A program made the translations under genes and the position numbers. From Plasmopara viticola (lineage: Eukaryota; Oomycota; Peronosporomycetes; Peronosporales; Peronosporaceae): 64,000 bases of DNA. Positions 11,008-20,549 of this stretch are shown here, piece after piece (within the stretch, counting starts at the first letter, position 1; each line of letters opens with the position of its first letter). Location: the NCBI GenBank assembly GCA_001695595.3, contig MBPM02000037.1, positions 679,656 through 743,655 of the forward strand. The letters are read 5' to 3'. Under the pieces are notes generated by a model that made no database searches, had not been told where the DNA came from, and worked only from the letters and a program-made list of their open reading frames with translations.

Positions 11008-11080
11008 GATCAACTGGCTCAAACGGTAGAGCACTCGCTTTCCAAGCGGGAGGTCGTGGGTTCAAACCCCACAACGTGCA
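11008..11080 (+). pseudogene. tRNA-Gly(UCC)-like sequence, antisense in LINE B 3' UTR
   Basis: Positions 8-73 of a tRNA are present: D stem GCTC/GAGC, anticodon stem CTCGC/GCGGG (one T-G), loop TTTCCAA giving UCC, T arm GTGGG-TTCAAAC-CCCAC. The acceptor 5' strand (gatcaac) does not pair with the 3' strand (aacgtgc), so a mature tRNA is unlikely. A-box-like and B-box-like sequences are preserved. Transcription would run antisense to the LINE towards the T-run at 11311. The C copy has the same arrangement. Confidence 0.75.
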
Positions 11081-11310
11081 GCGTTTGATTCCGGATCGCT
11101 TCCTCCATAACGTAGAATGGCCGATATGGGTTTCACAACCCTAGCCGAACAAACTTGGAGAGGGTGAGAAAGATCCTCCGCGCGTACACTAATCCCATTG
11201 GCGGAGTCCCTTCTGTCCAGTCCCCCGGGTACACTGTACCTTAAGAGGCAAAGACAAAACGGCTCCAGGTGTACAGAGGTCGGATCACTCATCAGAGTTT
11301 CCTTTTTAAC

Positions 11311-11325
11311 TTTTTTTTTTTTTTT
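11311..11325 (-). other. A-tract directly after ORF3 (15 A on - strand)
   Basis: Fifteen T on the + strand overlap the ORF3 TAA stop. It resembles a poly(A) tail but is internal: 500 nt of element follow before the true 3' end. Copy C has 17 (24112-24128). On the + strand it could end a Pol III transcript started at the tRNA-Gly-like boxes. Confidence 0.7.
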
Positions 11326-12225
11326 ACGTCACCTTTACCCTGCGGATGAACTTGATCATGCGCAGCCATGTCTGGTCGCCGATGCCGGAGTCAATGCCGT
11401 CTTCGCGCACGATGATGTCTTCGTCGTCTGTCACTTCCATCGCGAAGCAATGTGCACGCATGTTCCGCTTGAATGCACCGACGATGTATACTCCCGGCTT
11501 CAGCACTCGCACGCCTTGCTCGTTTGGGAGGACTCGAGTCGCGAAAGCCATGGGGCCCGCACCATCGCCGTCAAAGAGGTTGACCCGGAGTGTCTTGAGG
11601 TCGAGCTTAATCCCGCACTTGGTGACGCCCTTGGCGCAGTAGCGCAGGATCTCGCTTGTTTTGTGGAAGCCTTGTTGTAGCTGTACCTTCGCAGCAAGCG
11701 CGTCTGTCAGGTACTCCGACCAGATTGCCGGGAGAAGGGCGCTCTGTTCCTGGTAGCCAAGCAGCTCGAGCGCCATCTGAAAGGCATGTGGCACGCAGGA
11801 GTTGTCTTCATTGTCAGCGACAGCTGCGAATGCTCGGGCGTTGCGGCTGATGAATGCTTGGAACGTCACCTCCCGGTTGGGATACCGCTCGAGATACGAG
11901 TCGAGCGTCTCGACCAGGTTGGTATTGCCGTCTTCGATCAGCTGGTCTCGTGGCAGCCAGATCGGGTCGGCGCCGTCGCTCCAAGTCACGCGATACTCGA
12001 AGCCGCTGGACACCTCCCGTCGGTTGTCGATGCAGTCAATCTCGCCGACCTCAACACTGGGCTTGGATCGCCGAGTGCGCTTGACTGGGCGCATAGCTTC
12101 GAGTTGGTCGGCTGTGCGCTTGCGGAGCGTGTAGCCGCACACAGTTGTTGTCGCGACAAGGTCGAGAACAGGAGGCGGGGAAAACGAGGATGCTGGAGTC
12201 AGGATGACACGCCTGTCGTCGATAC

Positions 12226-12285
12226 CGTCGTCGCTGTTGCCGTCGTCGCTGTTGCCGTCGTCGCTGTTGCCGTCGTCGCTGTTGC
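12226..12285 (-). repeat. 15-bp coding minisatellite in ORF3 (4 copies)
   Basis: cgtcgtcgctgttgc is repeated four times and encodes NSDDG on the - strand. Copy C has two units at 25032-25061, so the repeat length changes without shifting frame. Confidence 0.9.
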
Positions 12286-12461
12286 TGTTGTTATTGCTTG
12301 CACCATCGTCGTCTCCTTCGCCATCTTCTTCGCCGCACTGTGAGGCTGGTGGTACGTCGGACGGCCCAACCATGGTGTCGTCGATCAGCCCCTCCTCATC
12401 CATCGGTTTCTCAACCCTACCCTCACCGCTCTATTCCGAGTTCTCTGCCTGGTTTTCCTCT

Positions 12462-12521
12462 GGGCTCATGCCCCCCGTCCCCCTTTCGGGTGCAGCCGGA
12501 GACAATACAGTCCGCAGAGGG
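12462..12521 (-). repeat. 60-bp motif shared by LINE 3' regions
   Basis: gggctcatgcccccc to cgcagaggg also occurs at 25238-25297 (C), 43570-43628 (D), 46545-46603 and 46692-46749 (D-prime), with a partial copy near 43660-43690. In B and C it encodes part of the ORF3 N-terminus. In D and D-prime it appears non-coding. On the element strand it contains CCC-GAAA-GGG inside a possible GGCU/AGCC stem. Confidence 0.7.
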
Positions 12522-12728
12522 AAGTCAGGTTTCGAACCGGTTAAGGCGGCTTGGGTAAAGTCGACGGGGCCGAAGGCGTGGAGGTGCTGAGGGGACATCT
12601 TGGTTCGCTTGTGCAGGTGCGGGAAAATTCGGAAATGAGACGTTTGGACATGTGGCGGTCTGTGGCGGAAATTAATAACTCTCAAACAGCATAATGTCGA
12701 CTCGATATTCTCGATCGGAGGACTTCGG

Positions 12729-15700
12729 TCATAAACTTGACTTAACACTGGTGATGTTCGGTTGCCGGTCTGCAAAGTCACCGAATGCCGAATGAGTCTT
12801 CATCGCTTCGATCACTCGTTGTAGCCCGCGACTCTCTTCCCGATCGTACAACCGCCGTTGGAAGAACCGAACGTGCGCACAGAACGTCGAGAAGATCACC
12901 GCGAGCGCCGGAGCTACTGGTGTCGGCTGTCTTCCGTCAAACAGACACCTGTTGCGATCCGTCCAAATCGTGTGTAGCATTGCAGCTCGGAGAACGTGCC
13001 ACACGTCGTGCACCACGTCAGCGCACTCGTCCCAGTCTTCGCGGACGCGCAGCTTGTTCCCGAGAGCGATGTCAAGCCAGCCAGAGCGAGAGACGAAGAA
13101 AGGCGAGACGAGTATCAAGACCTGCCGCCACAACTGCGATGCGGGCATGCAGTCGAAGAACAGGTGTTGTTCCGTCTCGATTGCTTCGCAGCTGTCGCGC
13201 ACACAGATGCGGATGCCCGGACGTGATGGTTCCAGGAACCAAAAGCGTGAGCGCACGGGAAGCAGCCGGAACGCGAGTCGAAACTGCAAGTCGTCGAAGA
13301 CCGGCAGCAAGATCTTACTCAGTCTCCTGCCGTGTTTGACGAATGCCTTGATTCGGTGTTCGTTGACACGCTGAGAGAAGATGGTCATCGGATGTGGCTT
13401 GCTCGGCAGCTTGGGTGTCCAGATGACTTGCAGAAGCGCCGATCTCGGGATCGCCGGGATCAAGCACTTCCTCGTGCCACTCGTGCATCCCAAGTGCGGG
13501 AGTAGACGCTGCGAGCTGGTGTTTGACGAGTTTCGCACCAGCTGCAGTGCACCAAGTCGATCCACAATCTGCGTTGCCTCGCCATACAGTGCACGTAGCC
13601 ACTTTGCTTGTACACCCGGCAGAACCGGTACAAATGTGAAGTCGATGTGGCGTTGGACGAAGTCTTCACAGGTCGGCCACGCCTCACCCTCGAGTCGGAA
13701 GTCGGCAAGCGACCGCAGATTAAACACACGCGAGACATGCAGACGAAAGCTGCGCTGTGGCTCGGGAATCATGCCGAGACATCGTCGATGTGCTTCTGTT
13801 GTTGCTGTCCGCATGGCCTTCTCATAGTGCAGCTCTGCGTCTGCATGGAACCAGATCGGCTGATTTAGACCATACATTGCGCGATCGTTCGGAGGCAGGC
13901 CGCGCCACGTAATCTCCCAGCGCGACTTGTACCACCACGTCCACGTTGCTCTCCACCATATTGACACTTGACTCCATCCGATGAGCTTGCCGTGTCGAAG
14001 CGGAGAGATAGTGAGGAAATCCAGCGCGGTGCATCTGCCATCACGGATGTCAGTAACTCAACGCTCGCAGTTGCCCAGTTCCTCACATGGGTCGCACTCG
14101 CCGCGTGCATGAACTGCAGCAGTAGTGCGAGACGCTGACACCTAAGTTGCGCGTCGAGTCTTGGAATTCCCAATCCACCGTCACTGCGCCGCTGGTGCAA
14201 GAACTCACTCGGGATGAGCTGTACATGCTTTGCATCGCGGTCGTGCTTGCGGCATAAGACGAAGCGGTTGAGCATCGACTGCCAGCGTCGCACAACTGTC
14301 TGTGGAATTGCTACATGCTGTGTGTAGTGCCAAAGGCGCGAGAGCACCATCGTCTGTGCTACTAGGAGTCGACCACGAAGTGTGCGCGCGCGTCGGTACC
14401 AAGCCTTGAAGCCGTCGTAAAAGCGCTGATCAAGAAACTCGATGATCATGTTGTCTAGAGGCGCTTGTCCGAATGGAATGCCCAAGTATTTGACCGTGTC
14501 CGTGCGCGCGAGAACATGGACGCCAGGCATCGCAGGGCATACGACATTCCGATTCAGCGCCAGCAGCACAGACTTGGACAAGTTGAGTTTTGCACCAGAG
14601 CCTTGGCAATATTCGTCCACGGACGCAAGTTGCTCCTGGAGGTTCAAGATTGAGCTGGCGAGAAGCGTCGAGTCGTCCGCGAAAAATACACTTGTCACCG
14701 TGTGGTCTGCGTTCAGGCACAGGCCGTGTTCCTCGTGCGCGCGTAGCATGTTCCCGAGCGGCTCGATAGTGAGCACGAAGAGTAGCGCCGAGAGCGGATC
14801 GCCTTGCTTCACGCCGCGTGTCGGATGTAATGCTGGCTGGACGTTGCCGTTGATCAGCAAGTGCGCTTGGGGGTTCGTGTACAACAGCCGGATCCACTTG
14901 ATGAAGGTCTGTCCAAAGCCCATGCGCTTAAGCAGCCGGAACATGTAGTCCCAGTTGACGCGGTCGAAGGCCTTCTGAAAGTCCAAGAATAGCGCGTATG
15001 CCTCTTCGTCACGGTTTGTGACGAGATCTTGTAGGTCGGATAGGAAGCGCACGTGGTGATGGATCGAGCGGCCTTTGACGAATCCCTTCTGGTCCGGATG
15101 GATCAAATCAAGGATTACGCCCTGTAGCCGAAACGTAAGCGCTTTCGAAAGCACCTTCACATCGACTGGTATGAGCGCGATTGGTCGGTAATTGCTAGGC
15201 TCGGCGCGTGAGCCCTTTTTGTGGAGTAGCACGACGGCCGACTTGCGCTGAGACGCCAGGAGCTCACCGCGTCGGAGTCGGTCTGAGAACACAATCGCCA
15301 AGCACTCGCCAAACACGTCGGGCGCCACCTGGTAGAAACCAGCGGTCAAGCCATCCATTCCCGGTGATGACGTCGCCTTCATATGCTTGATCGCACCTGC
15401 GAGGTCTGCTGCTGTCAACTCAGCGTCGAGCATCTCGCGGTCAGAGTCCGCGACAAAGCACGAGACTGAGTCGAGAAGCTTGCGCTGCATGGCGTCATTG
15501 GGTAGATGAGCTCGTCCTCCAGGGCTTTCAAGGTCTCCCATTTCAGACCCCCAGTGCTCCAGGAAGCGGAGCGATATCTCGTGCGGATTCGTCGAGACAC
15601 TTCCACTTGGTGTCACAACTTCCTCGATCGAGACTCGTCGCAAGCTCGTGTCCAGCGGACGGAAGAAGTGCTTCGTGGACTTCTCGGAGTTGGCGGCCTG

Positions 15701-16804
15701 GAAGTCGAACGCAGTGTCTTGATTGTACTGACTCGTCCGCATCACCGTCTCCTTGTAGTTGCTCATCGCTTCGTCGAAGAGCTCGCGGTCAATGTCACTC
15801 GACGACACGCGGAACCGCGCGGCAGCTTGGTCCAGCGCGACACGGGAGTCCTCGATGGCTTGTGAGTCCTGCTGTCTGAGCTTCTTCTGCATGTCTTGTA
15901 GCTGCTTCTTGATGCTCGCCTTCCACTGGTCCCAGATCTTCCCCGGGTTCCGCACGCTGCGCAGTTGATCACGTATTATCTCTGCTTCCTTCTCGATCGC
16001 CGAAACGACCTGTGGGAAGTCTAGCAGGTACCGTGGGAACTTCCAGTATCCGCGACCGTGAAGCTGCGTGCCGGAGCGGAGCGAGACGCTATGCGCAAGG
16101 TGGTCGCCGGCATGCTTGGGCAAGAAGTACTTGGACTTGTCGTAGAAGCGGTCACAGAACCGTTCCGACATCAAGATGTAGTCCAACCGGTTCTTCCGTG
16201 GAAGCGGACCAGTGAATACGCGCTTAGTGTCGTTGTGGATCCGCCAGGCGTCGACGACCCCAAGCTTTGCGAGCCACTCCAGACAGCTGGAACGACTTGA
16301 GTCGTAGCGCAGATCGGGCGTAGAGCAGTCTAGTCGCGGATCAAGCGGTGTGTTCAGGTCCCCGAGCACTAAGTGCGTCGCGTCATCCTCAAATTCATCG
16401 GTCGACAGACTCATGAAGAATTGTTGCTTCTCTTGGCGATCAACTGGCGCGTACACGTTGTGAATGTAGACGGGAGCAGGCTCGACCGTCACTTTCACGA
16501 CGAGGTACCTCCCTGACACTGAAAGGCGCGATATCTCAGCAGCCGTGTCGAAGCCGGGGAAATCGGAGCGTAACAGCGTCAGGACCCCATTGCATCGACC
16601 GCGCGTGGGTCGATTCAGCAACGCGTTTGGGTCATTTACGAAGATTTTGTGCGTGAAGCTCGACTCGAGGTGGAAATTGAAGGTTGAGAGGTGTTGTGCG
16701 TCGCCAAACTTGGTTTCTTGGATGCACGACACCGAATGCTTTGAGAGGAGGTTGTCAATGAAAAGGTGGCCGTTTTTCTTGATGCCGTTGGTGTTCACGG
16801 TCAT
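12729..16804 (-). pseudogene. LINE B ORF2: APE endonuclease-reverse transcriptase, one 7-nt deletion
   Basis: It has about 1360 codons. The endonuclease includes TVNTNG near the start, QETKF, VLGDLNTPLDP (about residue 148), NRLDYI (about 206) and GDHLAHSV (about 235). The RT includes HKKGSRAEPSNYRPIAL, HPDQKGFVKGRSIHHH (about 573), LDFQKAFDRVNW (about 606), GVKQGDPLSALLF (about 665), FFADDSTLL (about 708) and KYLGIPFG. The C-terminal zf-RVT-like segment has CVRDSCEAIETEQHLFFDC (about 1200). No RNase H domain is seen. Compared with C, 7 nt are missing near 14034-14041, shifting frame after the RT; the remainder reads 13967-12729. The ATG at 16804 lies 41 nt after the ORF1 stop, but the frame is open and conserved upstream of it. 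In the family, this protein nicks the target and primes cDNA synthesis there. Confidence 0.93.
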
Positions 16805-16847
16805 CAGAGAGACGGCATTCCAGTCGTGCTGTGCAGCCGAGGCAACT

Positions 16848-19565
16848 TTAGCAACGGGTGGACAAGCCTCCCGCTACCGTCATTGCGTGGCCGTCAGCAT
16901 CCACGCAGACCTTCAGCACCGACGAGTCGACCGGGTAGTAACCGTCGAGCTTTCGCAGCGCCTCTAGGTCGTCGAGCAAGTGACCCTGCCACTGTACCTC
17001 ACGCCACTGCTGCAAGCAGTGTGAGCCAAGGTCTGACCGCAGCAGTCGCAGCAGCGTGTTTGGGTGCAGGAAACGCATGTGGTGCGCCGGGATCCACTCA
17101 ACCGGCTGGCCCGTAACGTACTGGACCCAATGGTCGTTCTTAAACAGCGTCGGTGCGATTGACATGAGTGCGAGCTCAAACATGCCGAGCGCCTTGGACG
17201 CGCGCGACAGCTCTGTGATCGCGTCTGTGTGGGTCCACCACTTGGCACACTCCTTGAAGATGTCTTGACGCTTCGGCAACATCGACATCCCCATGACGCG
17301 CTTCCACTTCGTCACAAATGTTATGTCTTCGTCAGGATACGTCGCGCACAACACGCGGTTGATCGCGTGAAGCTGGGCGAGCTCCTCGATCGAGTTGCCG
17401 TCACCATCCATCGCAAGCGATAGCGCGCTGTTGAACGCGAGCGGACAAGCAGCGGCCGACTTCACGATGTGGTCGGGGTTCGTCGCGCTCTCGATGAGCT
17501 TCACCATACTGGGAACCTTTGCGTCTGCTTCTGTGAGACGGTCCGGGAAAATGTTGAGCAGTGCTGTATTCTCATCGTTGATCATCGACTCGGTCACCTC
17601 AAGTATCGGCGACGCCTTAGCTGCCTTCTTGATCCTTGTGTGGTGCTTCTCAACGAAGAATGCCGACTCCGCTGCGGTCGTCACCGCCTCGGGACGCTTC
17701 ACATTGGTCGGCACGACCTGCTTGCGCACGCCGTGCTTCTTGTTCGCGGTGGCGTTTTTGACCACGAGATCGACTTCCATAGACTGCAGTGCTTCGAAGT
17801 AGTTTGCAGTGGCGACGCCATCGAGGGGCTGCGGTTGCTGCTTCGTGAGCAAAGCAGTGAAGTCGATGTCACTGCGTCTACGCCGCTTTTTATTCTGGAC
17901 CGTCGAGAATACGTCCGCGTTGCTGCCATTCATCAAGAGTAGGATCGGAGCTTTCGTCTTGCCGTTAGGACTGCCGGGGGGCGAAATTTTTCCGTTGGAT
18001 CCTTCGAACGTTGAGATCGACAGAGCGTCGTCTTGGGTGCTTGGGATCATCGCGAGCTGGTTGGTGCCAGGAGGCGAGCCATGCGGAGCTCCGCTTTGGA
18101 GCTTCCCATTGCGCTTCTTGGACTCCTCAACTGCCTTCTGCAGCGAGGTCATTCGCTTGCCGTTCGGCGCCGCTTGCGTAGGGATCGTTGGCATAGCTTG
18201 TTGATGTTTCTTGGGTTGCTTCGACGCCTGTGACGACGACGACGGCGACTTGGCCGGGGGGTCTGGACGCGGGAAGACTTCGTCACTTGTGAGCAGGTCG
18301 ATGCCGTGGAGCGAGCGATAACCATACGGTAGACGCTCGGACTGAAACGGTGCGCTCTTGCCGTGAGCTGGGTGCAGCTTGTTGTCGAACAGGATCTGGT
18401 CACATACCGAGCCGTTCACCATCAGCTGTAGTGGACACGTGTTCGAGAGGAAGTACACTCGCCACGTCGCCGAAGTGATGCCGGTAGCCATATTTACCTC
18501 GCGGAACGTGTCATAGATCGGCTTGCACCCAAGGATGAAGAGCCGATGCAGGATCGCGTCCGTGTTAGTGTCCGAATCGACGTTGGAAATGTCGAGGAAG
18601 TACTTGCCTGCGAGGACGTCGAACTCCTTGAACAAGAAGACACCGCCCAAGATGTTCACTTTTGTGCGCTCAAGCTTGAGGCAGGCTTCCTTTGTCTTGA
18701 TCTTTACGCGTAAACTACCGCCAGGGAGCTTCGACACTTGGCCGATCGCATGCTCGCTGTACAGGTTCTCAAGCGCGTCGTTACCGTGGTGCGAACCAGC
18801 CAGCGACGCCATGATCTTCTGTAGCGGAGTCTTCGCGAAAGTGCGACCCGTGTCAATGACCATGTCGTAACGCGCGCGGGGCAATGCGTACGGCCGCGCT
18901 TGGTCCATCTGCGAGGCGATGAATGACCAGCCACGCCCAGCAGCGTACTGGCGCTCGATCGACTCGATGTCACACGCGAGCGGTTTTGGCGTCTCGATGC
19001 GGCTTCTATTCGCTTCGACTTTGGCTTCGTCGCGACGGATGGTCTCCTGCTCTCGCAGCAGTGCGGCCATCGTTGGACGCTTGTCGATAGGTGTAGTCAA
19101 CGCTTTAACAGTTGAAGGTAACTCCATCGGCTCGTCATCGTGATCTGCGATCACAGTCGTGCTGGAGTCCACGGCGTTGGCGGGGGAAAGAACAACAGCA
19201 GACACGGCAGCAGCAGCGACGTTAGTGACAGAGATCGGAGGCGCATCCATCGGCTCGTCTTCCGAGTTTTTAAGCGCGGGTGCAGGCGGCTCGGAGGGCG
19301 CGGACGAGGGGGGCGACAAAGGTACGAGAGGCGACGGTGGCGCAGCTGGATGGGTGGCTGGCGAGGCGTCATCAGAGGAATCAGAGCCGGTTGGAGAATC
19401 CGAGGGAGATGGACTTCCCGAGGTACTTAGATTGCCGGGTGCCGACTGGATTCTTGATGCAGAGACAGGCGAAGATCCGGCTGCGTCGCGTGGCGACTGG
19501 ACAGCAGATGGCGAGGAGGCGTAGGGAAGGGGGGTTGCGAAACTTCCTGCAGCTTGATTTTCCAT
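16848..19565 (-). CDS. LINE B ORF1: intact 905-aa RNA-binding-type protein
   Basis: ATG at 19565 starts an unbroken 905-codon frame. Residues 1-160 are low-complexity, rich in Ser, Pro, Ala, Asp and Glu. The central block (about 165-430) is the part best conserved with copy A; it includes KLPGGSLRVKIKTKEAC (about 278), FLDISNVDSD (about 320) and TWRVYFLSNTCP (about 367), whose strand-helix pattern resembles RRM-type folds (inference). A basic cluster NKKRRRRSD (about 558-566) is a likely nuclear localisation signal. The C-terminal third is alpha-rich, with AKWWTHTDAITEL and HHMRFLHPNTLLRLLRS, and I do not recognise it. The expected role is element RNA binding and chaperone in the retrotransposition RNP. 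It ends in TAA overlapping the open upstream part of ORF2. Confidence 0.88.
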   Translation of the reverse strand: MENQAAGSFATPLPYASSPSAVQSPRDAAGSSPVSASRIQSAPGNLSTSGSPSPSDSPTGSDSSDDASPATHPAAPPSPLVPLSPPSSAPSEPPAPALKNSEDEPMDAPPISVTNVAAAAVSAVVLSPANAVDSSTTVIADHDDEPMELPSTVKALTTPIDKRPTMAALLREQETIRRDEAKVEANRSRIETPKPLACDIESIERQYAAGRGWSFIASQMDQARPYALPRARYDMVIDTGRTFAKTPLQKIMASLAGSHHGNDALENLYSEHAIGQVSKLPGGSLRVKIKTKEACLKLERTKVNILGGVFLFKEFDVLAGKYFLDISNVDSDTNTDAILHRLFILGCKPIYDTFREVNMATGITSATWRVYFLSNTCPLQLMVNGSVCDQILFDNKLHPAHGKSAPFQSERLPYGYRSLHGIDLLTSDEVFPRPDPPAKSPSSSSQASKQPKKHQQAMPTIPTQAAPNGKRMTSLQKAVEESKKRNGKLQSGAPHGSPPGTNQLAMIPSTQDDALSISTFEGSNGKISPPGSPNGKTKAPILLLMNGSNADVFSTVQNKKRRRRSDIDFTALLTKQQPQPLDGVATANYFEALQSMEVDLVVKNATANKKHGVRKQVVPTNVKRPEAVTTAAESAFFVEKHHTRIKKAAKASPILEVTESMINDENTALLNIFPDRLTEADAKVPSMVKLIESATNPDHIVKSAAACPLAFNSALSLAMDGDGNSIEELAQLHAINRVLCATYPDEDITFVTKWKRVMGMSMLPKRQDIFKECAKWWTHTDAITELSRASKALGMFELALMSIAPTLFKNDHWVQYVTGQPVEWIPAHHMRFLHPNTLLRLLRSDLGSHCLQQWREVQWQGHLLDDLEALRKLDGYYPVDSSVLKVCVDADGHAMTVAGGLSTRC

Positions 19566-19663
19566 CTGTACTGGCTAGAGAGCAAAAAGATGGCTGGGAA
19601 AGAGGGTGAGGGTTGGGTTCTTCTGAAGAGTCGACTTGTGGGGTTGCCAGCAAATTGAGAAGT
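19566..19663 (-). promoter_or_regulatory. LINE B 5' UTR, head to head with tRNA-Met
   Basis: Only 98 nt separate the ORF1 ATG from the tRNA gene transcribed the other way. The terminus acttctcaatttgctggcaa is shared with C and, with changes, A. No TATA-like box is evident. The promoter may lie here or overlap the tRNA gene (inference). Confidence 0.45.
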
Positions 19664-20142
19664 GCTCCTTTGGCTCAGTTGGTAGAGCGTCAGTCTCATA
19701 ATCTGAAGGTCGCCAGTTCGATCCTGGCAGGGAGCACTGCACCAGTGCTTAATGTTGTGCATATTCTGCCTCATCAGAGGACGCTTATGGCTTTTAAACA
19801 AGCACCGACAATTACTTTCTTTAAACTTTTCTTTCAATGTCGTGGCGAAGTAGTCATGGAATTGACGCTCCTTTGGCTCAGTTGGTAGAGCGTCAGTCTC
19901 ATAATCTGAAGGTCGCCAGTTCAATCCTGGCAGGGAGCACTACACCAGTGCTTAATGTTGTGCATCTTCTGCCTCATTAGAGGACGCTTATGGCTCTTGA
20001 TTAAGCACCGACTATTACTCTCTTTAAACTTCTCTTTCAATGTCGTGGCGAAGTAGTCATGGCGTTGACGCTCCTTTGGCTCAGTTGGTAGAGCGTCAGT
20101 CTCATAATCTGAAGGTCGCCAGTTCGATCCTGGCGGGGAGCA
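19664..20142 (+). tRNA. Block 3: three tRNA-Met(CAU) genes
   Basis: Starts are 19664, 19867 and 20070. The first is the copy restored by the LINE B target-site duplication. Copy 19867 has TTCAATC in the T loop, affecting the B box G57. Copy 20070 has CGGGGAGC at the acceptor 3' side and is preceded by catggcgttgac rather than catggaattgac. Confidence 0.94.
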
Positions 20143-20272
20143 CTAGACCAGTTCTTAATGTTGTGCATCTTCTGCCTCATTAGAGGACGCTTATGGCTCT
20201 TGATTAAGCACCGACTATTACTCTCTTTAAACTTTTCTTTCAATGTCGTGGCGAAGTAGTCATGGATTTGAC

Positions 20273-20289
20273 GCTCCTTTGGCTCAGTT
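20273..20289 (+). other. Truncated tRNA-Met 5' end: left target-site duplication of SINE E
   Basis: tRNA nt 1-17 are followed by gaaagttgtc, the SINE 3' end. The right copy starts at 20551 (ctcctttggctcagtt), so at least 16 bp are duplicated. Confidence 0.93.
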
Positions 20290-20549
20290 GAAAGTTGTCA
20301 TGTATTTAATCTTAACACAACCTATACCTTCTCGGCTTGGCTAGGATTTCTACATTTACATTTTTAGTCTGAAGATTCTTTTTCGTCTTGTTATTGTCTT
20401 TTTCTTGATCGGAGTCGGAAATATTTCGCTTGGAGCCGTCCTCTCCCCAAGTCTGGTTGATTACGAAGTTTGTCCGGTGTGGGGCTCGAACCCGCACCAC
20501 ACACCGTGAGGACCAGAAGCATAATCCACTAACCCACGCCACCGGGTCC
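20290..20549 (-). mobile_element. tRNA-derived SINE (E) inserted in the tRNA-Met A box
   Basis: This 260-bp element on the - strand has a tRNA-like head with A- and B-box-like sequences (20466-20549), an unrelated body, and a 3' end reading GACAACTTTC, which shares GACAACTTT with LINE D-prime. It has no coding capacity. It sits at the identical nucleotide and orientation as the LINEs, with a 16-17 bp duplication. This architecture (Pol III head, LINE-like tail, LINE target) is what a SINE mobilised in trans by the tRNA-Met LINE would look like. Confidence 0.82.
20466..20549 (-). promoter_or_regulatory. tRNA-like head of SINE E (Pol III boxes)
   Basis: Read on the - strand it has TGGCGTGGGTTAGTGG (A-box-like) and GGGTTCGAGCCCC (B box, 20481-20493 on +). 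The acceptor and anticodon stems are imperfect, so it is tRNA-derived rather than a working tRNA. The parent could be tRNA-Arg-like, but the anticodon cannot be set safely. Confidence 0.65.

Larger units (their letters stand above)
11324..12598 (-). pseudogene. LINE B ORF3: chromodomain plus cysteine-peptidase-like protein, one nonsense codon
   Basis: It is nearly identical to intact C ORF3. The likely start is the ATG at 12596-12598 (MSPQHLHAF). A TAG near 12431, where C reads GAC AAG, stops it after about 55 codons. The frame then stays open from 12403 (MDEEG) to the TAA at 11324, so a shorter protein with both domains could still be made by internal initiation. It contains an acidic NSDDG repeat (four units; two in C), chromodomain-like EYRVTWSDG and DPIWLPRDQL, and the SCVPHAFQMALELLG and AHCFAMEV motifs of the peptidase-like region. 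Confidence 0.75.
10809..19663 (-). mobile_element. LINE copy B: nearly intact tRNA-Met-targeted non-LTR retrotransposon
   Basis: This 8.86-kb element lies on the - strand. In element order it has a 98-nt 5' UTR, ORF1 (intact), ORF2 (one 7-nt deletion), ORF3 (one nonsense codon), an A-rich tract after ORF3, a 3' UTR of about 500 nt with an antisense tRNA-Gly-like sequence, and a terminal hairpin. It is flanked by a 17-bp duplication of tRNA-Met nt 1-17. Domain order (APE endonuclease, RT with FADD, zf-RVT-like C-terminus) fits the L1/Tx1 group. Tx1-clade elements are known to target repeated RNA genes (Keno in U2 snRNA, Mutsu in 5S rRNA, from memory). Near-intact frames suggest a young insertion. 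Confidence 0.95.

Noticed and set aside
11285..11310. CTGATGAG on the - strand, hammerhead-ribozyme-like core
   Set aside because: No GAAA core or flanking stems lie at suitable distance, so chance occurrence is likely.
11311..11325. Poly(A) as the true 3' end of LINE B
   Set aside because: The element continues 500 nt to the target-site duplication, and its terminal sequence matches A, C and D-prime. The A-tract is internal.
11786..12343. 185-codon + strand frame rich in VAVVAVAVV
   Set aside because: It is a shadow of the ORF3 NSDDG repeat and coding sequence on the other strand.
12729..16804. RNase H domain in ORF2
   Set aside because: No RNase H motif series was seen between the RT and the C-terminal Cys/His segment.
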